30,181 nucleotides of DNA from CAZODA01 sp964578485 (lineage in GTDB: Bacteria > Bacteroidota > Bacteroidia > Bacteroidales > Marinilabiliaceae): NCBI GenBank assembly GCA_964578485.1, contig CAZODA010000040.1, positions 1 through 30,181 of the forward strand, in the 5' to 3' direction. Position 1 is the first letter of the stretch, and every line of letters starts with the position of its first letter. Below, piece after piece: positions 1-7,806 of the stretch. The position numbers were made by a program, and so were the translations under genes. Under the pieces are notes generated by a model. The model had not been told where the DNA came from and made no database searches. It was given only the letters and a program-made list of their open reading frames with translations.

Positions 1-1714
1 GTATAAATTGTCGGGAAAGCACCAATATCTGGAAGCAGCAAAGCGTTTTGGGAGCGATTATTTATACGAAGAGATGTCCATACGAGAGGATAAGCTCGAC
101 AACAGACATGCAAATACTCAAGTTCCAAAAGCTGTAGGTTATTATAGAACAGGCGAATTAAGTGGAGATGAAAGTCAACTGACTGCAGGAGATTTCTTTT
201 GGGAAACTGTGACAAAAAATCGTTCTCTTTCATTCGGAGGAAACAGCAGACGTGAATATTTTCCTTCCAAAAATGATTGTTTCAGTTATGTAGAAGATCG
301 TGAAGGTCCTGAATCTTGTAATACCTATAATATGCTGAAACTTACGAAAAGTCTTTTTCGTGTAAATCCTGAACCTAAATATAGCGATTACTATGAAAGG
401 GCAATGTTCAATCATATTCTTTCAACTCAACATCCCGAGCATGGCGGTTACGTATATTTTACTTCCGTACGTCCGGCTCACTATCGTGTATATTCTTCTC
501 CAAACAACGGCATGTGGTGTTGTGTCGGTACCGGTATGGAAAATCATGGTAAATATGGCGAGTTTATTTATACTCATGTAGGTGACTCACTTTATGTTAA
601 TCTTTTTGTGGCTTCCGAATTGAACTGGAAAGAAAAAGGTGTAAAGATAATTCAGCAGACAAATTTTCCAGAAGAAGGTATAGGTAAAATAACCGTTCGT
701 ACGCAGGTTGATAAAGCATTTCCTATTCTTATACGTTATCCTTGGTGGGTTAAACCGGGAGAAATGGAGGTTGTTTGTAACGGGCATAATTATGCACTAA
801 ACGGAACACCGTCTTCCTATATCACAATAAACAGGAAATGGAATGATGGCGATGTCATCGAACTAAAAATGCCTATGCATTTCCATATCGAAGAATTACC
901 CAACGAGTCTGATTTCATATCTATATTGAGAGGTCCGATTGTGATGGGTGTCAGAATGGGTGATCACGATTTAAGAGGCTTGGTTGCCGACGACCATCGT
1001 TGGGCACATATTGCTCATGGCTCATTAGTTTCCCTGTTCGACACGCCGGCTATTATTGGAACAAGAGAAGAAATCCGGGATAAACTGGAAAAGATGAAGC
1101 CGATCTCTGACCATCCCGGTTGTTTTGTTGTTCCCGAATTATTCAGTGATAATAGGTATAAAGATCTGATATTGGAACCCTTTAATCAGATACATGACTC
1201 TCGCTATATCGTTTATTGGCTTTCTACATCACAGGAGAAGTATGATCTGATATTGGAAAAAAGGCGTATAGATGAAGAAACAAAATTGATTTTGGATAAA
1301 CGAACCATCGATGCTGTCAACATAGGAGAACAACAGCCGGAGGTGGATCACCAAATGAAACAGAGGAATTCCCATACAGGTAGTTATTGGAACGAACAAT
1401 ACAGGGAAGCTCATGATGGGGGATTTATTCAATACGAATTGGATACTCGCGGAGAGCAAAAAAATGTATCATTAATGCTGCGCTATTGGGGTAAAGAAGA
1501 GGACAGCAGAATATTCGACATTTTAATTGATAATGAATTGCTTACAACAGAGGATGTCTCAGGAAAGTGGAATAAGGACGAATTTATCAATGTTGAATAT
1601 GTGATACCTGAGGAAAAACTTTCATCAAAAAATAAGATTACGATCCTATTCAAGCCTAAAGACAAAAATACTACAGCCAGATTGTTTTATATGCGTCTGT
1701 TGAGCAATAAGTAA
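1..1714 (+). CDS. GH127-family beta-L-arabinofuranosidase, 5'-truncated by window edge
   Basis: C-terminal ~570 residues of a GH127 (formerly DUF1680) glycoside hydrolase, the family that removes beta-L-arabinofuranose (the related GH146 acts on pectic arabinan). The frame is open to base 1, so the TTG at 8 is not a real start; about 200 N-terminal residues, including the signal peptide, lie outside. Counting from that TTG, the HANTQVPK motif is at 34-41. Glu102 and Cys104 in ESCNTYN and the pair Cys171-Cys172 in WCCVGTG match the Glu/Cys/Cys/Cys zinc and nucleophile set of characterised GH127 enzymes. The last ~110 residues (from about 455) look like an extra beta-sandwich. It converges on the main enzyme operon and is presumably controlled separately. 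Family call is firm; the exact arabinoside is inferred, and some relatives hydrolyse other rare sugars. Confidence 0.9.
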   Translation, partial: YKLSGKHQYLEAAKRFGSDYLYEEMSIREDKLDNRHANTQVPKAVGYYRTGELSGDESQLTAGDFFWETVTKNRSLSFGGNSRREYFPSKNDCFSYVEDREGPESCNTYNMLKLTKSLFRVNPEPKYSDYYERAMFNHILSTQHPEHGGYVYFTSVRPAHYRVYSSPNNGMWCCVGTGMENHGKYGEFIYTHVGDSLYVNLFVASELNWKEKGVKIIQQTNFPEEGIGKITVRTQVDKAFPILIRYPWWVKPGEMEVVCNGHNYALNGTPSSYITINRKWNDGDVIELKMPMHFHIEELPNESDFISILRGPIVMGVRMGDHDLRGLVADDHRWAHIAHGSLVSLFDTPAIIGTREEIRDKLEKMKPISDHPGCFVVPELFSDNRYKDLILEPFNQIHDSRYIVYWLSTSQEKYDLILEKRRIDEETKLILDKRTIDAVNIGEQQPEVDHQMKQRNSHTGSYWNEQYREAHDGGFIQYELDTRGEQKNVSLMLRYWGKEEDSRIFDILIDNELLTTEDVSGKWNKDEFINVEYVIPEEKLSSKNKITILFKPKDKNTTARLFYMRLLSNK

Positions 1715-1784
1715 ACGTTTAAAAACTATTCTAAAAATGAATTGAATGGGATAGTGTCGACTCTGCAAGTTTCATCAATTACAT

Positions 1785-1820
1785 TAAGCAGTTGGCAAAA
1801 ACATTTTTGCCAACTGCTTA
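1785..1820. terminator. Bidirectional intrinsic terminator between convergent genes
   Basis: A perfect inverted repeat: 1785-1801 is the exact reverse complement of 1804-1820, with only CA between the arms. The GC-rich core (GCAGTTGGC / GCCAACTGC) is flanked by A- and T-tracts, so transcripts from either strand give a stem followed by a U-run. It lies between the GH127 stop and the last gene of the minus-strand operon, where a shared terminator is expected. Confidence 0.88.
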
Positions 1821-1826
1821 TTATTA

Positions 1827-2744
1827 TTAATCAATATTCTTTTTGTCAACAGTCCACAAATCTGAATTTGCCAATCCACAAGGCTTACCTGTGAACAATC
1901 TTCCGGCTTCTTCATCCCCTTTTAATTGCCATTTATACCAAGCAGTTGCAACTACTGCGAATTCACCTCCATGTGGCTGGCGGTATGTACCTCCATGTCC
2001 TACATCCATATTTGCAACAAATATGGGCACATGATTAATTCGTTCATAGTCGTCCATCCCATTACCATATGCAATATCACTTTCACCACCCAATAGATAC
2101 AGAGTTGGAGTATGAATTTTATTCAACTCCTCTTTAGCCACTGTCGGCATACCGGGCATTCCTCCTCCGGTTCTAATAAACAAACCGCTATTACAAACTA
2201 CAATAGTTGTAATACGAGGATCCGGGGCAACTTCAAGAGTTTGTAAACCACCGCAAGACATGCCGCTTACAGAAATCTTATCCACATCTACCTTATTATA
2301 GAAAGGGCTTTTTTTATCATTATTTTGTGCAATAGCCCAATCAATGGCATCCAACAATTGCGAAGAAACTGATCTTGTTCCATGTACTTCTTCTCCTTCT
2401 TCGGGCATTGGGCCTATGGCAATAACCAGAAAACCGTGAGAAGCAACTTCCGATAAGAAGTTGATATGTTCCCAAGGGGAGTTTGCACAAGCACCATTAC
2501 CCCATGCAATAATGGGTAATTTCTGATTTTTTCCGAAAGCACTTAAATCTTGAGGTCTAAAAATAGTATGAGTTTTTAAGGTGCTGTCGGTGTACATAAC
2601 AGCACTATATTCTCCTGTACCACCATCTTCTACTATGCGCCCGGGAAGTATTTCAAGGGTTTTTGTCTGACATGAAATAAAACTTGCAAGACTAATCGCA
2701 ATAAAAAACAATCCAAGCGTACAGCTTAATTTACTTCTTTTCAT
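1827..2744 (-). CDS. Alpha/beta-hydrolase lipoprotein, putative carbohydrate esterase
   Basis: A 305-residue secreted serine hydrolase. The start at 2744 is preferred over 2768 because it gives a clean lipoprotein signal (MKRS..., hydrophobic core, FISC with Cys25). Alpha/beta-hydrolase hallmarks: oxyanion-loop region WGNGACANSP (81-90), nucleophile elbow GMSCGG with Ser163, an acidic residue Asp223 in GGESDIAYG, and a likely catalytic His250 in DVGHGG. It is the last gene of the ten-gene operon, 81 nt after the SGNH esterase and just before the terminator. In a xylan locus, acetyl, feruloyl or other acyl esterase activity is the natural guess, but no motif fixes the substrate; the fold also covers cutinase-like and dienelactone-hydrolase-like enzymes. 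Confidence 0.75.
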   Translation of the reverse strand: MKRSKLSCTLGLFFIAISLASFISCQTKTLEILPGRIVEDGGTGEYSAVMYTDSTLKTHTIFRPQDLSAFGKNQKLPIIAWGNGACANSPWEHINFLSEVASHGFLVIAIGPMPEEGEEVHGTRSVSSQLLDAIDWAIAQNNDKKSPFYNKVDVDKISVSGMSCGGLQTLEVAPDPRITTIVVCNSGLFIRTGGGMPGMPTVAKEELNKIHTPTLYLLGGESDIAYGNGMDDYERINHVPIFVANMDVGHGGTYRQPHGGEFAVVATAWYKWQLKGDEEAGRLFTGKPCGLANSDLWTVDKKNID

Positions 2745-2825
2745 ACAATCATACTTTATTTGCCTCAAGAAATTAATAAAACACTTTCACATAATTCCTA
2801 AGGCAATCATTAAATCATATAACAC

Positions 2826-3665
2826 TCATTCAGAATACTGAAGAGAAAGCATCTTTTCGCCGTATCTTCTTCCTAAAATACGGTATCCTTCTGCTGTAAA
2901 ATGTAATCCGTCACGCATTCCGGGGCAACCTTCCGAAGAAATAACATGAGCATTAGGTATTACATTTGGCAGTTCTGCAATAAATTCATTAAACGGGGCA
3001 CATCTGCCATTAAATTCTGCACTTAACATTTCCCCGGCCAATAATGGCGTTTTTGAAGCTTCAAGATTCAAGTCATTTAATAAATTCTCATAGACACTTT
3101 TTACTTTTTGTGTCCATAGCGAATCATTAGGATTTGATTCTCCTTGATGCAACAAGATGCCTTTTATCACTCCGTCTTTTTGTGCCAATTTTGCCATTTC
3201 AACTAATTTCCCATAAGGATTCCCGTCATAATTTTTTATCCAATTAAGCATCCAATCCGGTGCTGTATCAACATATGACTGATAATTCTCCTTATCGAAC
3301 AATTCTATTTTGCATCCACCAATTGAAACATTAATAACTCCAACTTTAATGTCAGAAGGCAGATTTTCTATTAAAGTACGACCAAAATAATCAGCAGGTG
3401 AAATTCCGGCATTACAATCACACAAAGGCGGTGTTGCAGGGTACCAATTACCCGGCTTCCTTCCTTTGTCGGGACATTCCATGGTACTCATCATCACAAA
3501 CCGTGCATCTACCACAGAATCCTGCGCTTCAGCTCTTGCTGATCCTGCCATATTTGATTGACCAAAACACAGATAAATATGAAAATTCGCATCTTGTGCT
3601 TTTAATGAGACGACAAATGCAAGCATCCCTATAACCAGGATGCTTTTAATTAATCTTTTTTTCAT
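2826..3665 (-). CDS. CE6/SGNH-type acetylxylan esterase
   Basis: A 279-residue SGNH-fold esterase of the CE6/sialate-acetylesterase-like (former DUF303) group, which removes O-acetyl groups from xylan or other sugars. The start at 3665 gives a normal signal peptide ending VVSLKA/Q; the in-frame ATG at 3719 would prepend 18 unlikely residues and overlap the preceding gene. Motifs: GQSNMAG with nucleophile Ser37, SIGGCKIELF (114-123) as the Gly block, HQGESN (173-178), and DGLHFTAEGY with the Asp252/His255 pair. The length matches single-domain CE6 enzymes. It begins 19 nt after the GH8 gene, so translation is probably coupled. Deacetylation would open xylan for GH8, GH3 and GH115. CE6 acetylxylan esterase is the best guess; sialate esterase activity is unlikely in this context. 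Confidence 0.82.
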   Translation of the reverse strand: MKKRLIKSILVIGMLAFVVSLKAQDANFHIYLCFGQSNMAGSARAEAQDSVVDARFVMMSTMECPDKGRKPGNWYPATPPLCDCNAGISPADYFGRTLIENLPSDIKVGVINVSIGGCKIELFDKENYQSYVDTAPDWMLNWIKNYDGNPYGKLVEMAKLAQKDGVIKGILLHQGESNPNDSLWTQKVKSVYENLLNDLNLEASKTPLLAGEMLSAEFNGRCAPFNEFIAELPNVIPNAHVISSEGCPGMRDGLHFTAEGYRILGRRYGEKMLSLQYSE

Positions 3666-3684
3666 AATTCCAATATAACACAGA

Positions 3685-4959
3685 TTAATTTTCGGGGAAA
3701 ATAATTTGATATTTACCACTTAGATTCATAAAACAAAATAGTTGCAACAAACCATCATAATAGGCATCAAAAAAGCCATCTTCATAGGGTTCATGTTTTG
3801 CTTCCCAAAAGTGATGAAGAAATTCTCTGCTCTTTGGATGCTCACACGCTAATGAAATAGCTGCTGAACTTGCAACCAATCCAATGGAGTGACGAAGATT
3901 TTTTGCATAAAATCCTGCCCTTAAGGTATCACTTACCATAGTACCATCAATATTATATTGATCTACAAAAGTTTCGAGTCCTTGTGAGTATAAAAAGTTT
4001 TGAAATTTATGACCATATTCTTTTTGCCACTCTCGATCTACATTACACCATGAATAGTCAAGTGCAATATTCATAGGTACCCTCCATGAATCAAAGCGGA
4101 ATGCTGCTCCTATTATGCCAAATCCCTGAATAGGAGAGCCATCATAATTTGAATAATCGGGATTAAGACCTGTTTCAGGATGTATGGCTTTATGCAGATA
4201 TTCTCTACTTGCGGCTGCACATTCACGCCATAGTTCTTCGCGTCCATCATATGCCCATCTTGCCCATACTTCATAAAAGGCAGGAACATGATAAGAAGGA
4301 TCGGTATAAGAAGCTCCTCTTCCAACGGGGACGAAAGTAATTAACTTATGTTCGAGGTTAATCAAATTTGTTATTCCATCGCTACCGTCTTTTTCCATTG
4401 AGCAATCGAGGATATAACGAGCTTCATCCAAATAATTTATTCCTGTGTCATTTCCCCATTTATTAGATGCAAAGATTAAAGCAGTGATATAATAAAACTC
4501 ACCATCAGATGCAGGGCCTTGTGCTCTTCGTGTTCCATCTATATTACAGGTCCAGGCAAAATAACCTTCCATTGGTCCACTCTGGTGTTGCATATATTTC
4601 TTACTCCATCTCCACAAGCGATCAAAGATGTCTTTTTTATCGAACTGCACAGCTATCATCATTCCATATGACATTCCTTCAGTACGTACATCGCGATTTT
4701 TTATATCTGAAACATAGCCCAAGGAATCGCCTACTTCAAAATAAACTTTATTTGGTCCTTCAAAAAGATTGTAAAAGATCTGCTCCAATTTTTCATCAAC
4801 TTCTTTTTCAGGATAGCCAATTTCTGCAAACAGATTACGATATTTACCTGTTTCAAAAGCTCCTTCAGTCCAGGGCTTTAAATTTCCCCGATCAGATTGT
4901 TTATTACATGCAAACATTAAGAAAGGTAAGGCAAGGAGTACTAAATAAAATCTTTTCAT
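3685..4959 (-). CDS. GH8 reducing-end xylose-releasing exo-oligoxylanase
   Basis: A 424-residue lipoprotein (MKRFY..., LMFAC lipobox, Cys18) filled by an (alpha/alpha)6-barrel GH8 domain. The RTEGMSYGMM motif places catalytic acid Glu94, PASDGEFY gives the substrate-distorting Asp152, and FRFDSWR gives Asp290. Asp290 corresponds to the catalytic base of reducing-end-xylose-releasing (Rex) enzymes rather than the cellulase-type arrangement. Rex enzymes remove xylose from the reducing end of xylo-oligosaccharides, which suits a cell-bound enzyme working after endo-cleavage. It is preceded by the longest gap in the operon (212 nt, with an inverted repeat) and followed after 19 nt by the CE6-type esterase. 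Family call is firm; Rex rather than endo-xylanase rests on length, context and the Asp290 motif. Confidence 0.88.
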   Translation of the reverse strand: MKRFYLVLLALPFLMFACNKQSDRGNLKPWTEGAFETGKYRNLFAEIGYPEKEVDEKLEQIFYNLFEGPNKVYFEVGDSLGYVSDIKNRDVRTEGMSYGMMIAVQFDKKDIFDRLWRWSKKYMQHQSGPMEGYFAWTCNIDGTRRAQGPASDGEFYYITALIFASNKWGNDTGINYLDEARYILDCSMEKDGSDGITNLINLEHKLITFVPVGRGASYTDPSYHVPAFYEVWARWAYDGREELWRECAAASREYLHKAIHPETGLNPDYSNYDGSPIQGFGIIGAAFRFDSWRVPMNIALDYSWCNVDREWQKEYGHKFQNFLYSQGLETFVDQYNIDGTMVSDTLRAGFYAKNLRHSIGLVASSAAISLACEHPKSREFLHHFWEAKHEPYEDGFFDAYYDGLLQLFCFMNLSGKYQIIFPEN

Positions 4960-5004
4960 ATTTTTAAATTTAAAATTGATAAAATTTGGTTCTACTATAT
5001 GTTG

Positions 5005-5147
5005 AAAATGTTTTTTATCAGTTTCTCAATTCTTCACGTTCACGCTTAGTTATTTTTCTTTTTAATCTGCTACAAACACAGATTTATAAATTCAATTCAC
5101 TAAAGTAATATTTTATATTAACTAATTTACATGATAAAAAACATTTT
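5005..5147. repeat. 16-bp inverted repeat with 111-nt spacer in the GH3-GH8 gap
   Basis: 5005-5020 is the exact reverse complement of 5132-5147 (core AAAATGTTTTTTATC / GATAAAAAACATTTT). The arms bracket most of the 212-nt spacer between GH3 and GH8, the widest gap in an otherwise tight operon. In minus-strand RNA they could pair to close a large loop. They could equally be paired protein-binding sites for an internal promoter, or a chance match in AT-rich DNA. I see no terminal-repeat partner gene or target duplication that would make this a mobile element. Confidence 0.45.
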
Positions 5148-5171
5148 ACAGTTCCTTGTTTAACTTTTATA

Positions 5172-7784
5172 CTATTCAACAAGTAAAAGTATTTTTTTTA
5201 AGTCTTTTTCATCAGAACTGTTACCATAAAGTATTTCATACTCCCCGGGCACAACAGCCATTTTACGTTGATCCCAATCATAAAATTCAAAAGATGAAGG
5301 AGGCAATTCTATTATGGCTTTTTCAGATTTCCCTGCTTTTACTCTGATTCTTTTATAAGCCTTAAGTGTTTTTAACGGCCCATCAACATCATTTACCTTT
5401 CGAATATATACTTGCACTATTTCGGTACCATCAAGTTTTCCAATATTTTTAACAGGTATTTTTATATTTATTGTCTCATTATTTTTAATGACATTTTTGC
5501 TTAGCTTAGCTTTAGCTATTTCAAAGTTGGTATAACTCAAGCCAAATCCAAATGGAAAGAGGTGATTGTTTGTGTAACGATAAGTTCTGCCTTTCATTGA
5601 ATAGTCTTCAAAATCACCAAGGTTATCAGAATTTCCATAAAATGTAACTGGCAGCTTCCCTGATGGATTATAATCCCCAAACAAAACATCTGCAACAGCC
5701 AATCCTCCAACTTCACCGGGATACCAAGCCTGAAGTATTGCATCAGTATAATCAATAACGGGATCAAAGGCTATGGCTGATCCGGAGCAATTCACAAACA
5801 CTACTTTCTTATCTGCATTTTTTAAAGCTTTCAAACAGTTTCGCTGGACAGCAGGTAATTCTATATCAGTTCTGTCGCCACCTTTAAAGCCTTGAAAGGA
5901 AACCGGCATTTCTTCACCCTCGAGATGCCCCGACAGGCCACCAACAAAAATAACAGTTTCAATATCTTCCAACTTTTTTATTAATTCAGAATAATCAACA
6001 TTTTCTTCTCTTCCAAAATCAAATTCGATATTTGCTTGCCAATTTTCTCTTTGTGCATAGAAAATTTCTATTTTATAGCTTTTGCCTGCTTCTACTTCAA
6101 AAGGAATTCTCGTAGTAAGTGTTCGCCAATTGGTATAGCTTTCAAACACTTCTCCATTAACCTTCAATTCAAAAAAGCCTGTTGCTCCACCTTTAAAAAC
6201 AAGCTCTTCTGTTTTCTCTGCTGTAAATTCTGTTTCATATTTTGCCGAAAAATTTTCAAGCCAAACTCCGGGAGCAAATTCATGTTGTCCTGCTGCTGTC
6301 AATCTTATAGGATTTATCATTTGCTGGGTAGCAACAATTTCTCCTTTAAAATCCGGATCATTCCAATAGTAGGCCTTAAAGCCAGCTTTCCCGTCTGCCA
6401 CTCCCTGAGAGAAATAGCTGATAGTAACTTTATCATCGACGAGATCCACAGCTTTATCATAAAAAACTTTATCTGTAGAAATTTTTGATTTTATCCCATC
6501 AAGAATAGTGATTGTACTAATTGGAGTGCCATTATAGCTACCCCATAACATTTCAGCATCATCAGCATTTGGTCCAATTACTGCTATTTTTTTTGATGAA
6601 GATTTATTCAGTGGAAGAATATTGTTATTATTATATAAAAGAGTCATTGACTGAAGTGCCATTTCATAGGCTAATTCTTTATGTCTATCATTATTTATGA
6701 CAGAAGGGGAAATTTGAGCCCAAGGAACAAGAGTGTCGTCATCCATTTCGCCAAGATCAAAGCGAGCTGTTAAAACACGCATGAGGCTTCGATCTATATC
6801 CTCTTCCTTGATTAGGTCCATTTTAATTGCTTCAGGCAATAATTTGTAATTATAATTATCCCATACACATTCAAGGTCACTTCCTGCCAACAAGCCACGT
6901 GCAGACGCATGTACACGGGTAGATGATACATTATGACTGGTATAAAAGTCATCAATAGCACCACAATCAGTAACCACAAGATATTTAAATTCCCATTCGT
7001 CTCTAAGAATACTTTGCAACAATTTTGAATTGCTACAACAGGGTTCATCGTTATAACGTTGATATGCACACATAACCTGACGCACATCAGCTTCCATAAC
7101 AAGAGCTTTAAAAGCAGGAATATAAGTTTCGTAGAACTCCCGGGGGCTGACATCATTAAGGTTCAATTCATGTCGGCTCCATTCCGGCCCGGAATGGACA
7201 ACATAATGTTTGGCACAGGCAAGTAATTTTCGATATTTTGCATCTTCCGGTCCTTGCAAACCCTTAACAACCTGTACTCCCATTCTTGACATAAGGTAGG
7301 GGTCTTCTCCATAAGTTTCCTGTCCTCTTCCCCATCGTGGATCCCGAAAAATATTAACATTTGGTGTCCATACAGAAAGGCTCAAGAAGCGGCGATTTTC
7401 TTCACCTCTACGCTTGGCTTGATGATATTTTGCACGTGCCTCATCTGATGTTGCATTAAAGATGTCATATACTAATTCTTCATTGAACGAAGCAGCCATT
7501 CCAATAGGCTGTGGAAATACAGTAACACTATCATTATTGGCATATCCATGTAGAGCTTCGCTCCACCAGTTAAAACGTTTGATTCCTAATCGAGGGATAG
7601 GATCTGAATTATCACATAACAACTTTACTTTTTCCTCAATAGTAAGCCTTGAAATTAAATCCTCAGCCCTTTCTTTGGAACTAAAATTTGGATTCTGAAA
7701 AGGAAAAGATTGTGCCATCACCGCCAGAGGCAAAAGCAAATAAAGCATTACAATCAATAGCTTTGAAATAAATAATGTTCTCAT
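5172..7784 (-). CDS. GH3 beta-xylosidase-type glycosidase with inserted PA14 domain
   Basis: An 870-residue exo-glycosidase with a signal peptide ending VMA/Q. The TIM-barrel part (about 30-345) carries NWWSEALHG, the long RDPRWGRGQETYGEDP block, the KHYVVHSGP substrate-binding motif, and the nucleophile Asp273 in VVTDCGA. This wording is typical of GH3 beta-xylosidase/alpha-arabinosidase-type members rather than classic beta-glucosidases. The alpha/beta sandwich is interrupted by a PA14-like beta-barrel (about 466-592), which in relatives shapes the active-site entrance. The acid/base is probably one of the Glu residues in GHLEGEEM (619-626). A fibronectin-III-like domain closes the protein (about 780-865). 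It follows GH97 by 22 nt. Its likely job is to release xylose from non-reducing ends of xylo-oligosaccharides. Confidence 0.92.
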   Translation of the reverse strand: MRTLFISKLLIVMLYLLLPLAVMAQSFPFQNPNFSSKERAEDLISRLTIEEKVKLLCDNSDPIPRLGIKRFNWWSEALHGYANNDSVTVFPQPIGMAASFNEELVYDIFNATSDEARAKYHQAKRRGEENRRFLSLSVWTPNVNIFRDPRWGRGQETYGEDPYLMSRMGVQVVKGLQGPEDAKYRKLLACAKHYVVHSGPEWSRHELNLNDVSPREFYETYIPAFKALVMEADVRQVMCAYQRYNDEPCCSNSKLLQSILRDEWEFKYLVVTDCGAIDDFYTSHNVSSTRVHASARGLLAGSDLECVWDNYNYKLLPEAIKMDLIKEEDIDRSLMRVLTARFDLGEMDDDTLVPWAQISPSVINNDRHKELAYEMALQSMTLLYNNNNILPLNKSSSKKIAVIGPNADDAEMLWGSYNGTPISTITILDGIKSKISTDKVFYDKAVDLVDDKVTISYFSQGVADGKAGFKAYYWNDPDFKGEIVATQQMINPIRLTAAGQHEFAPGVWLENFSAKYETEFTAEKTEELVFKGGATGFFELKVNGEVFESYTNWRTLTTRIPFEVEAGKSYKIEIFYAQRENWQANIEFDFGREENVDYSELIKKLEDIETVIFVGGLSGHLEGEEMPVSFQGFKGGDRTDIELPAVQRNCLKALKNADKKVVFVNCSGSAIAFDPVIDYTDAILQAWYPGEVGGLAVADVLFGDYNPSGKLPVTFYGNSDNLGDFEDYSMKGRTYRYTNNHLFPFGFGLSYTNFEIAKAKLSKNVIKNNETINIKIPVKNIGKLDGTEIVQVYIRKVNDVDGPLKTLKAYKRIRVKAGKSEKAIIELPPSSFEFYDWDQRKMAVVPGEYEILYGNSSDEKDLKKILLLVE

Positions 7785-7806
7785 AATATTAGTGTTAAGT
7801 ATTAAG

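Noticed and set aside
1..1714. Possible higher GC content of the GH127 gene as a sign of transfer
   Set aside because: Hand counts on a few lines varied from about 30 to 50 percent G+C, so no consistent difference from the rest could be supported.
4509..4967. 152-codon plus-strand frame inside GH8
   Set aside because: Antisense to the conserved GH8 catalytic region; no motif or signal of its own.
6036..6488. 150-codon plus-strand frame inside GH3
   Set aside because: It is antisense to well-supported GH3 coding sequence, rich in Phe, Cys and Ser as expected of a shadow frame, and has no recognisable domain.
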